A stretch of DNA of 26,297 nt from Candidatus Gottesmanbacteria bacterium RBG_16_37_8 (GTDB lineage: Bacteria > Patescibacteriota > Microgenomatia > 2-02-FULL-39-11): NCBI GenBank assembly GCA_001779055.1, contig MFJA01000012.1:1-26297 (forward strand). Reading direction: 5' to 3'. The translations under genes were made by a program, and so were the position numbers. Below the pieces are notes generated by a model. It searched no databases and was not told where the DNA came from. It saw nothing but the letters and a program-made list of their open reading frames with translations. Numbering within the stretch: the stretch's first letter is position 1; the number at the start of each line of letters is the position of its first letter. Shown here in pieces: positions 1 to 7,281 of the stretch.

Positions 1-722
1 GCTGTGATTATACTTGTAATGGTGACATTTTCCTGGTAAGCGCGGTTTTCCATAAAAACTCCTAATGCCAGCATTATCGACATTGCAAAAACCGAAAGCA
101 ATTGTTTTAAGTTTAATTTTTTAATATCTTTTTTAAAAAGAGGATAGGTTAATAACAGTAAAATTTGTGAAAGAATAGCCATCCAGAGAGTGACTTCCCA
201 ATAGCCGTTTTGACTAATTGACCATTTAATAGACATACCATAGAGCGTGTAAGATAAAGTGCAGAGGATACCGATAGCGATCGGCCAACGAAAAAAAGAA
301 CGAAGAGATAATTTTTCATCAACACTGACAAATAATCCACACAGAAAGATAATGATAATTAATAAATACTGATATGGTTGTAGGATTTCTCCTAATACTA
401 TTGCACCTAATATAGCAACAAACGCTGTTCTTAGGTTAAGTAACGGTATAAGTACGGATATATCTAAAAGAGAAAGACTGAGAATATAAAGTATACCGAA
501 AGCGGCATTAAATACTGCAACAAGAAACAGACTGGTCCAGTGTACCGGTAAACCGACATGGTTTATTAAGGCGATAGGAATTGTAATCAGAAGTGAAAAT
601 AACATCCAGAGAAAATTGAATAACCAAAAATTTGGAATAGCGTATTTGTTGGTTAATTTTCCGATGATGCTAACCATTCCGAAGGCAAAAGAAGCGATCC
701 AGGCGAAGGCGACGAAAGTCAT
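1..722 (-). CDS. EamA/DMT-family permease, N-terminal part (cut by window edge)
   Basis: The reverse strand is open from an ATG at 722 to base 1, giving 240 codons without a stop, so the C-terminus lies outside the window. The product is very hydrophobic: alternating membrane helices with short loops run through its whole length, beginning MTFVAFAWIASFAFG. The first four to five helices end in a loop (S-V-D-E-K-L-S) and a second similar block starts, as in the two-repeat drug/metabolite transporter fold. The segment LIPLLNLRTAFVAILGAIVL followed by GE fits the end of an EamA repeat. These proteins export or import small metabolites, and the substrate cannot be told. An upstream in-frame ATG is blocked by a TGA, which supports the start at 722. 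It is divergent from the Fic gene, 71 bases away. The family call is by fold and sequence flavour only. Confidence 0.7.
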   Translation of the reverse strand, partial: MTFVAFAWIASFAFGMVSIIGKLTNKYAIPNFWLFNFLWMLFSLLITIPIALINHVGLPVHWTSLFLVAVFNAAFGILYILSLSLLDISVLIPLLNLRTAFVAILGAIVLGEILQPYQYLLIIIIFLCGLFVSVDEKLSLRSFFRWPIAIGILCTLSYTLYGMSIKWSISQNGYWEVTLWMAILSQILLLLTYPLFKKDIKKLNLKQLLSVFAMSIMLALGVFMENRAYQENVTITSIIT

Positions 723-754
723 AATGACGACATATTACCATAGGGATTGTTGTA

Positions 755-783
755 TTGGCTAGACGCGGGAATTATGCGATAAT
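755..783 (+). promoter_or_regulatory. Candidate promoter for the Fic-ligase operon
   Basis: TTGGCT (755-760) and GATAAT (778-783) are separated by 17 bases in the divergent gap between the permease and Fic genes. The -10 box ends 10 bases before the Fic ATG at 794, so transcription would begin about 3-4 bases before the start codon. No Shine-Dalgarno is present, which fits a near-leaderless mRNA. The start site is inferred from spacing only. Confidence 0.5.
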
Positions 784-793
784 AAATTAATCA

Positions 794-1843
794 ATGTATT
801 CTCCGAAATTTTTGATCACTAATAAAGTTTTAAAAAATATCGGTTTGGTTGAAGCATCCCGGGAAGTCGTCATGAATGCGCCTCTGGTGCCGGCATATGA
901 GAAGAAATTCCGGGAGGAAGCAATTATCAGAACAGTCCATCACGGAACTCACATAGAAGGAAATGAACTTAATATAACAGAAGCTGCTCAGGTCTTAAAA
1001 GGCGATCCGGTGGTTGCAAGAGACCGCGATATTCAGGAAGTAATCAATTACCGCAATGTTTTAAATTATCTGGAATATGTGGGAAAAGGAGAAATATCAG
1101 AGGGAAAAATCAGCGAGGAGATAATTAAAAAAATCCATTCTTTAACTGTTGAAAAACTGATGCCAACGGAGGCATGCGGAGTTTACCGCAAAACCCAGGT
1201 TGTGGTTAAAAATTCGTTATCCGGAGAGATAACTTTCCGGCCGCCGCCGGCAATTGAAGTGCCATATCTTATAAGCGATTTCGTTGAATGGATGAAGGTG
1301 ACGGATAAGGAAGAAATACATCCGGTTATTAAAGCCGGCATTACCCATTATGAACTGGTAAGAATTCATCCTTTTGTTGACGGAAACGGCAGAATGGCCC
1401 GGGCGGTAGCAACACTGGTACTTTTTCTGGAAAATTATGATATTAAGAAGTTTTTTTCCCTGGAGGAATATTTTGATAAGGATGCGGCCCACTATTATGA
1501 TTCACTTAGAAGCGCGGCTGAAGGGGAACTGACTAAATGGCTGGAATATTTTACAGAAGGTTTGGCAATTGAACTAACCCGGATAAAAGAGAAAGTACAC
1601 AGACTATCAACAGATATTCATCTGAAAGAAAAGCTGGGGGGACAGCAGGTGTTTTTATCTGAAAGGCAGATATCAATTATGGAATATATTCAGAGAGTAG
1701 GGTATCTGACCAATCAGGGATTTAGGGATCTTTTCCCGAAAATTTCCGAAGATACGATACTGCGGGATCTGCATGATTTGATAAAAAAAGGAATTATCAA
1801 TAAAGAAGGAAGAACAAAAGCGGCGAAATATCTGTTGAAATAA
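794..1843 (+). CDS. Fic-domain protein (probable AMPylase) with C-terminal winged helix
   Basis: This 349-residue protein carries the complete Fic active-site motif HPFVDGNGR at residues 192-200. His192 would be the catalytic base and Asp196 the metal ligand. Fic enzymes usually transfer AMP from ATP to a Ser, Thr or Tyr of a target protein. Near the N-terminus, T52-H-I-E55-G-N57 resembles the inhibitory helix motif of class II Fic proteins (S/T-x-x-E-G-N type), in which the Glu blocks productive ATP binding, so self-inhibition is likely. The last ~65 residues (from about 285, LSERQISIMEYIQ) look like a winged helix-turn-helix, common in Fic proteins with a regulatory arm. No separate antitoxin-like gene is adjacent. 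The ligase gene starts one base after the stop, so the two are probably co-transcribed. Target unknown. Confidence 0.92.
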   Translation: MYSPKFLITNKVLKNIGLVEASREVVMNAPLVPAYEKKFREEAIIRTVHHGTHIEGNELNITEAAQVLKGDPVVARDRDIQEVINYRNVLNYLEYVGKGEISEGKISEEIIKKIHSLTVEKLMPTEACGVYRKTQVVVKNSLSGEITFRPPPAIEVPYLISDFVEWMKVTDKEEIHPVIKAGITHYELVRIHPFVDGNGRMARAVATLVLFLENYDIKKFFSLEEYFDKDAAHYYDSLRSAAEGELTKWLEYFTEGLAIELTRIKEKVHRLSTDIHLKEKLGGQQVFLSERQISIMEYIQRVGYLTNQGFRDLFPKISEDTILRDLHDLIKKGIINKEGRTKAAKYLLK

Positions 1844-1844
1844 T

Positions 1845-3617
1845 ATGACTTTTAAGAGACTGGCAGAATATTTACAGAGGTTGGAGGAAACAACGCTCCG
1901 GAATAAGATTACGGAGATTCTGGCTGAGCTTTATAAAGAAACTAACGGGGAAGAGATAGGTATGATATGCCAATTACTTCAGGGAAGAGTGGCACCGTTA
2001 TATGAAGCAATTGAGTTTGGAGTAGCGGATAAAATGATGATAAGGGCAATTGGCCAGGGACTTAATGTCGAAATAACAGATGTGGCTGCACTATTTAGAA
2101 AAACCGGGGATTTAGGAATAACAGTAGAGAGTATTAAGAATCAACCATCAGGCATCAAGTATAAAGAAAGAAATACTATTACCGAGGTTTATGAGGTGCT
2201 CTTTAGGCTGGCAACCTCGGGAGGGGAAGGATCGCAGGAAGAAAAAATAAAACTGATGGGGGAACTAATAAAGGATTTGGATCCTTTATCCTGTCGTTAT
2301 GTAGTGCGAATTCCTATCGGGAGACTTCGTTTGGGATTTTCAGATATGACAGTTTTGGATTCTTTATCCTGGATGATTAAAGGGACTAAGGAATTAAGAC
2401 CAACAATTGAAAAAGCCTACAACGTCAGACCAGACATAAGTTTTATAAGTTCAACCTTAAAAGAAAAAGGAATAAAAGGGTTAGCCCAAGTGAAACCCCA
2501 AGTTGGCACACCGATTCTGATGGCAAGGGCGGAAAGAATGACTAATGGAGCGGATATTATCGAGAAAATAGGTAAATGCGCTATCGAACCGAAATATGAC
2601 GGGTTCAGGGTACAAGGACACAAAAGGGGGAATAAAGTAGAACTTTTTTCGAGAAACCTGGAAAATGTTACGCTCATGTATCCGGATATAGTTAAAGGCA
2701 TAATCAAGCAGGTAAAAGCGAATGAAGCGATTATTGAAGGTGAGGCGGTGGCTTTTAACCCGAATACGGGAGAATATTTGCCGTTTCAGGAAACTGTGCA
2801 GAGAAAACGGAAATATAATATTGAAGCTTACGCTCGCGAGATACCTTTAAAACTTTTTGCTTTCGAACTTTTATATAGAGATGGAATAAGCTATTTAGGT
2901 AAACCCTTTGAAGAGAGAAGAAGCGAGTTGGAGAAAATCGTTGCCAAAGGAGATACAATTCTGGTTTCTCAGGAGGAAGTAGTTGGTGATGCAAAACGGC
3001 TGGAGGAGATTTTCCAGGATGCTGTTAGCCGCGGATTGGAAGGGGTGATGGCCAAAAAACTTGATGGAATTTATCGGGCAGGATCAAGAGACTTTAATTG
3101 GATAAAATACAAAAGAAGCTATGCCGGAAAATTGGCCGATACAATAGACTGTGTGGTTTTGGGTTATGATTACGGGCAAGGGAAAAGAACAGGATTTGGT
3201 ATCGGTGATTTTTTGATCGGTGTTTATGATGATAAAGATGAAAAATTCCAAACGGTTGCTAAAATCGGAACAGGATTAACCGATGAGGAATGGAAGAAGA
3301 TAAAGTTAAGAAGCGATAAGTTAAAAGTAAAAAATAAACCGGAGAATTATGACGTTGATAAAATGATGGAATGTGATGTTTGGATTACCCCTTTAATTGT
3401 TGTGGAAATAAGAGCTGATGAGATAACCAGGTCTCCCGTTCATACAGCAGGAAGAGTTATGAAACCGTCAATATCAGGAAAAGCATTTGATGTGGAAGTA
3501 GCCGGATTGGCATTAAGATTTCCCAGACTTGAGAGATTTCGGGATGATAAGAAACCGATGGAGGTAACGACTCTTAAAGAATTAAAGAAGTTATACGAAA
3601 TGCAGGGAAAGAAATAG
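1845..3617 (+). CDS. lig: ATP-dependent DNA ligase, archaeal/LigB type
   Basis: A 590-residue ligase seals nicks in DNA using ATP. The nucleotide-binding lysine lies in EPKYDGFR, with Lys250 as the adenylated residue of the KxDG motif. Further nucleotidyltransferase motifs follow: SRNLEN shortly after it, EGEAVAFN, EGVMAKKLDG, and FNWIKYKRSY with the paired motif V lysines. An N-terminal ~200-residue helical DNA-binding domain precedes the catalytic core, and an OB-fold domain follows (from about residue 430, DCVVLGYDYGQGK). Order and length match archaeal/eukaryal ligase I-type enzymes, not the NAD-dependent LigA usual in bacteria. The ATG at 1845 comes one base after the Fic stop with no Shine-Dalgarno, implying translational coupling. 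Whether the genome also has LigA cannot be seen here. Confidence 0.95.
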   Translation: MTFKRLAEYLQRLEETTLRNKITEILAELYKETNGEEIGMICQLLQGRVAPLYEAIEFGVADKMMIRAIGQGLNVEITDVAALFRKTGDLGITVESIKNQPSGIKYKERNTITEVYEVLFRLATSGGEGSQEEKIKLMGELIKDLDPLSCRYVVRIPIGRLRLGFSDMTVLDSLSWMIKGTKELRPTIEKAYNVRPDISFISSTLKEKGIKGLAQVKPQVGTPILMARAERMTNGADIIEKIGKCAIEPKYDGFRVQGHKRGNKVELFSRNLENVTLMYPDIVKGIIKQVKANEAIIEGEAVAFNPNTGEYLPFQETVQRKRKYNIEAYAREIPLKLFAFELLYRDGISYLGKPFEERRSELEKIVAKGDTILVSQEEVVGDAKRLEEIFQDAVSRGLEGVMAKKLDGIYRAGSRDFNWIKYKRSYAGKLADTIDCVVLGYDYGQGKRTGFGIGDFLIGVYDDKDEKFQTVAKIGTGLTDEEWKKIKLRSDKLKVKNKPENYDVDKMMECDVWITPLIVVEIRADEITRSPVHTAGRVMKPSISGKAFDVEVAGLALRFPRLERFRDDKKPMEVTTLKELKKLYEMQGKK

Positions 3618-3621
3618 ATAT

Positions 3622-3659
3622 AGTTCATAAAGTTCATAAAGTTATAAAGTTCATAAAGT
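3622..3659 (+). repeat. Short tandem repeat, four units of AGTTCATAA
   Basis: Four head-to-tail units of AGTTCATAA fill almost the whole gap between the ligase stop and the glycosyltransferase start. Units 1, 2 and 4 are 9 bases; unit 3 has lost the C and is 8 bases. The array contains a TATAAA (3643-3648) that could serve as a -10 box, so copy number might affect expression of the downstream gene. Confidence 0.85.
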
Positions 3660-3667
3660 AAAAAGAG

Positions 3668-4369
3668 ATGAAGATATCAGTTGTAATTCCGGCTTATAAT
3701 GAGGAAAAATATATCGGAAAGACGCTTGATTCGGTTAAAAAATTAAAAAGAGGCGATTTTGAAGTGGAGATGGTGGTTGTTAACGGGGGATCAACTGACC
3801 GGACAGCTGAAGTTGCCCAGGGTTTAGGAGCAAGAGTTTTGAATGAACCTCATAAAGGAATCGGATTTGCCAGACAGCACGGATTACTTCATGCAACCGG
3901 CGAGATAGTCTGTTTTACTGATGCTGATACAATTGTATCTGCCGACTGGCTGCTAAAATACCTGGAGGTTTTTAAAGATGAAAAAGTGGTATGTGCTTAC
4001 AGTACTTACAGGGTGACTGACGGCAAATTTCCTTATTTTCAAACAACGAATTATCTGCAGCCGGCAGTGGTAGCCTTATATTACAAGTTGGGAATTTTCT
4101 TTGCGGGAGGACAGAATATTGCAACCAGGAGAGATAGGGCTATTGATGCCGGAGGATTTGATGAGAAAATGGAACAGATGGAGGATGCGGATTTTGTCAG
4201 ACGGATGAGTAAATCAGGGAAAATTGCATTTTTACCTGATAATGTTGTTTATTCCTCGGGGAGGCGGTCAAAAGAGGGGATAAAATATTTTATCAGGGCA
4301 GGGATAACTGACTTTAAGTTTTTTGTCTTGGGGAAGAGGGATTTTCTGAAATTTCCGGATTACAGATAA
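3668..4369 (+). CDS. Family 2 glycosyltransferase
   Basis: This 233-residue protein starts with the classic GT2 (GT-A fold) N-terminus ISVVIPAYNEEKYI, the nucleotide-sugar binding strand. It continues with NGGSTDRT (residues ~38-45), the DADT metal-binding motif at ~85-88, and a late acidic motif EQMEDADF that fits the catalytic-base region. It transfers a sugar from an activated donor to an envelope or secondary acceptor; donor and acceptor are unknown. There is no clear membrane anchor, so it probably acts at the cytoplasmic face. It is short for the family but has all core motifs. It converges with the next gene, with stops two bases apart, and no terminator can fit between them. Confidence 0.9.
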   Translation: MKISVVIPAYNEEKYIGKTLDSVKKLKRGDFEVEMVVVNGGSTDRTAEVAQGLGARVLNEPHKGIGFARQHGLLHATGEIVCFTDADTIVSADWLLKYLEVFKDEKVVCAYSTYRVTDGKFPYFQTTNYLQPAVVALYYKLGIFFAGGQNIATRRDRAIDAGGFDEKMEQMEDADFVRRMSKSGKIAFLPDNVVYSSGRRSKEGIKYFIRAGITDFKFFVLGKRDFLKFPDYR

Positions 4370-4371
4370 AA

Positions 4372-5094
4372 TTAGCGGACGGGTTTGGCACGGATTAGGG
4401 ATTTGCGGAAAAAACGGGCTAATAAATAATTGAGGGTATAGTAATAAAGGGCGTGTTTAAAAAGAAAGGTGAAAAAGCCGACTTTATAACGGCGGCCGTC
4501 AGTTTGAGGACAAAGTTTATTAGTAAAAGCGATTTTACCTACTTTTTTAAGTCTAGAGAGAACATCAAGTTCATCACCTCCAAAATCAAGACTAACATCG
4601 TAACCGCCTAAATCCAGAAAGACTAATCTTTTATAAGAGAGATTGTAAGCAGGGGCATAAAGAACAGTTGCGAACAAACGATAAAACAAGGCAATAATGC
4701 GGTAAATTATTCCCCAGACAATAATGCCCCATTTGGGACCGTTGACCATGCGGGCTTTTCCTGTAACAGCCACGACCTGATCGTTCTTCAGATATTCGTT
4801 CCAAATAACTTCCAAGTGATCGGGAGGATAAAATGTATCAGCATCGGCACAGACCAATATTTCTCCTTGGGCAGCTCTTAAGCCGGCATCACGGGCGCGG
4901 ACGACGTTGGAGTTTTTAACCGTGATAAATTTGGCGTTATAAATAGAGGAGATTTTTTCCGTATCGTCAGTTGAACCTCCGTCAGCAACAATTAACTCAA
5001 AATCCTTAAAAGTCTGATTTTTGAACGACTTAAGACTGACAGTAAGATATTTTTCTTCGTTGTAAGCCGGTATGACGACGGAGATTTTAGGCAT
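4372..5094 (-). CDS. Family 2 glycosyltransferase
   Basis: A second GT2 enzyme, 240 residues, opens with PKISVVIPAYNEEKYLTVSL. It has ADGGSTDDT (residues ~35-43), the CADADTFYP metal-binding motif (~82-90) and GGDELDVLSRL as the likely acceptor/catalytic region. A hydrophobic stretch around 125-150 (IIVWGIIYRIIALFYRL) suggests membrane association. Its N-terminus resembles the 3668 gene, so the two may be diverged duplicates arranged tail to tail. On the reverse strand TAAAAT (5106-5101) lies 6 bases before the ATG, a possible -10 for a leaderless transcript. That region overlaps the divergent promoter of the 5143 gene. The sugar is unknown. Confidence 0.9.
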   Translation of the reverse strand: MPKISVVIPAYNEEKYLTVSLKSFKNQTFKDFELIVADGGSTDDTEKISSIYNAKFITVKNSNVVRARDAGLRAAQGEILVCADADTFYPPDHLEVIWNEYLKNDQVVAVTGKARMVNGPKWGIIVWGIIYRIIALFYRLFATVLYAPAYNLSYKRLVFLDLGGYDVSLDFGGDELDVLSRLKKVGKIAFTNKLCPQTDGRRYKVGFFTFLFKHALYYYTLNYLLARFFRKSLIRAKPVR

Positions 5095-5142
5095 AGTTTA
5101 ATTTTAAGTTTAGTCTGTGGTATGATTTTGCGCAACAGTAAT

Positions 5143-6402
5143 ATGAAGAAAGTGTTGTTTATGCCGGCAGGCATTGGTCTGGCCCATGTAGGCAGATTAG
5201 TCAGTATAGCCAAAGAGCTTAAAAATAATAATGTTGAAATTGTATTTGGAAGCGGATCGGATGCTACAGCTTTGATTAAAAGGGAGGGATTTACATCACA
5301 TCCAATTTATGAATTTAGCAGAGAAATTTATGATAAGAAAATAAAAAAAAATAATTTTTTTGTCTATAACCGGCATAATTTTCTTATGTTTGTTAAAGAC
5401 GAATTAGCATTATACAGAAAGGTAAGACCTGATTTAATCGTTTATGATACCAAACCTACAGTAAGAGTATCTTCTCAAATTGCCGGGATACCTGTTGTTT
5501 CAATAACCAACGTTGATGCCACCAGCTACTATGATTATGAAAAAATAGCATTCCCCTTGCAGACGACTTTAGGCAGATATTTACCAAAAAAGATGATGTC
5601 TGTTTTAAGACGGGAATACGGAAAGAAATTTCTCAAAATTGTAGGAAAAAGAGCCATACCTCTAATGATTATGGCAGCCATGATGAGAATAATTCCGGCT
5701 CTCATTCAATTGGGGTATAAACCGAATAAAGACCCCTTCCAACTTTTTCTTGGAGATTTGACCTTGATTGCAGATGTGCCAGAGTTTCGACCGATCAGAA
5801 AATTACCGCCCAAAGTAAAAATCATCGGGCCTGTTTTTTGGGACGGACCAAATAGATTACCCAAATGGCATAAGGAATTAGATAAAAAAGAAAATATTAT
5901 TTATGTTACCGCTTCAGGGACAGGAGATAAGGAAGTTTTCCTTAAAATACTTAAATTTTTAAAGGCGAGTCCTTATACAATCGTAGCGACAACAGGTAAT
6001 ACCCTAAAACCGGGAGAGGTTGATATCAAATATGAAAATCTGTTGTTGACTGATTATTTACCGGGAGACTATATCTTAAAACGGGCTAAATTAATCATCT
6101 TTCCCGGTGGAAACGCTTCCTGTTACCAGGCATTATCTTACGGAGTGCCCCAGATTTGTACACCATTACATATAGATCAGGAAGATAATGCCAATCAATT
6201 AGAAAGACTGGGTACGGGATTAATTCTTAATCCTTATAAAGGTTTTAAAAAAGAACTGTTTTTGAGATGTATCAAAAAAATTCTCATGAAGACAAGTTAT
6301 AAAGAAAATTCACTGAAATTACAGAAAATCCTTTCCAATTATAACGGCGTAAAAAAAGCTGCCGGTGAAATCAAAGATATGATTGACAGGATAAACCGAT
6401 GA
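5143..6402 (+). CDS. GT-B fold glycosyltransferase, MGT/MurG-like
   Basis: The N-terminus KKVLFMPAGIGLAHVGRL is the glycine-rich first loop of GT-B enzymes such as MurG and UDP-glucuronosyl/macrolide transferases. The C-terminal half has the donor-binding region: PGGNASCYQALSYGVPQI at about residues 320-337, then PLHIDQEDNA. The enzyme would move a sugar from a UDP- or dTDP-linked donor to a lipid or envelope acceptor. An ATG at 5122 is in frame but forms part of TATGAT, a likely -10 box, and the conserved N-terminus begins at MKKVLF, so I chose 5143 (419 residues). It lies in a cluster with three GT2 genes, which suggests a shared envelope glycan pathway. The exact substrate is not inferable. 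Confidence 0.85.
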   Translation: MKKVLFMPAGIGLAHVGRLVSIAKELKNNNVEIVFGSGSDATALIKREGFTSHPIYEFSREIYDKKIKKNNFFVYNRHNFLMFVKDELALYRKVRPDLIVYDTKPTVRVSSQIAGIPVVSITNVDATSYYDYEKIAFPLQTTLGRYLPKKMMSVLRREYGKKFLKIVGKRAIPLMIMAAMMRIIPALIQLGYKPNKDPFQLFLGDLTLIADVPEFRPIRKLPPKVKIIGPVFWDGPNRLPKWHKELDKKENIIYVTASGTGDKEVFLKILKFLKASPYTIVATTGNTLKPGEVDIKYENLLLTDYLPGDYILKRAKLIIFPGGNASCYQALSYGVPQICTPLHIDQEDNANQLERLGTGLILNPYKGFKKELFLRCIKKILMKTSYKENSLKLQKILSNYNGVKKAAGEIKDMIDRINR

Positions 6403-6408
6403 TTATTT

Positions 6409-6417
6409 TGTTATAAT
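6409..6417 (+). promoter_or_regulatory. Extended -10 promoter upstream of the 6429 glycosyltransferase
   Basis: TG-T-TATAAT is a perfect extended -10 element. It ends 11 bases before the ATG at 6429, predicting a transcript with about a 5-base leader. A TTGACA lies at 6383-6388 inside the preceding gene, but the 23-base spacing is too long for a normal -35 partner. No Shine-Dalgarno is present. Confidence 0.6.
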
Positions 6418-6428
6418 AAGCCGTCTAT

Positions 6429-7265
6429 ATGGGCAACCCCTATTTTTCAGTCATAATTCCAACCTTAAATGAAGAAAAGTACCTGCCTAAATTATTAAAA
6501 GACTTAGTAAAACAAACTTACCAGGATTTTGAGGTAGTTCTGGTTGACGGAAAATCAGATGATAAAACGGTTGAAGTTTTCAAAGAGTTTAGCCGGGAAT
6601 TACCGAAACAACAACTTATTATATCCCAGAAAAGAAATGTCGGACATCAAAGAAACCTAGGAGGTTTTGCAGCTTGCGGAAAATATCTGATTTTTTTTGA
6701 TGCCGATGTTCATGTAGAACCTACTTTTATGGAGGAGGTGCATTTGGCATCAATCAAACAGGGTTTTAAGTTCGCCACAACCTGGATTGCTGCTGACAGC
6801 AATAAATCAATTGATAAAACATTGGCATTGCTTTCTAATCTGGGACAGGAATTATCTAAGGCAATTGATAAACCTTTCAGCGGAGGATTTAATACCATTG
6901 TCTTAAAAAGTGTTTTTGAAAAAGTTAAGGGGTACAGGGAAGATCTGAAGATGAATGAGGATCAGGATTTAGCTATACGGGTTTATAAGAAAAATATAGA
7001 CGTGGTTATACTGCAAGAACCGAAAGTGACTTTTTCCTATAGAAGATTCAGATCAGAAGGAAGATTGACGGTCCTGCGGAAATATGCCAAAGCGCTTGTT
7101 TATTTTTATCTGAAAGGCCCGATAACCCATGAACTTTTTGAGTACAAAATGGGCGGACATGTCCATAAGGAAAAAAAGAGGAAAATTAATTTAGCAAAAC
7201 TTAATACTTATCTTAAAACTATTGAAAAAATGCAGAAAAAAGTAGTGAAGATATTAAGCGAGTAA
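6429..7265 (+). CDS. Family 2 glycosyltransferase
   Basis: A 278-residue GT2 enzyme with FSVIIPTLNEEKYLPKLL at the N-terminus, LVDGKSDDKT (~38-47) and FFDADVHVEP (~91-100) as the DxD region. The later KMNEDQDLAIRVYK (~175-188) matches the E-D-x-D-L acceptor motif. The C-terminal ~50 residues are basic and Lys-rich (GGHVHKEKKRKINLAKL), perhaps for membrane association. It is the third GT2 in the cluster and has its own strong extended -10 promoter. The gap to the next start is 16 bases. The acceptor is unknown. Confidence 0.9.
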   Translation: MGNPYFSVIIPTLNEEKYLPKLLKDLVKQTYQDFEVVLVDGKSDDKTVEVFKEFSRELPKQQLIISQKRNVGHQRNLGGFAACGKYLIFFDADVHVEPTFMEEVHLASIKQGFKFATTWIAADSNKSIDKTLALLSNLGQELSKAIDKPFSGGFNTIVLKSVFEKVKGYREDLKMNEDQDLAIRVYKKNIDVVILQEPKVTFSYRRFRSEGRLTVLRKYAKALVYFYLKGPITHELFEYKMGGHVHKEKKRKINLAKLNTYLKTIEKMQKKVVKILSE

Positions 7266-7281
7266 GATAGAATAGATACTC

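Noticed and set aside
149..340. Short reverse frame within the permease region
   Set aside because: It is in a different frame from the continuous 240-codon permease reading and has no recognisable features.
6383..6417. TTGACA plus TATAAT as a full sigma-70 promoter before 6429
   Set aside because: Spacing is 23 bases, too long. The extended -10 alone is the better explanation.
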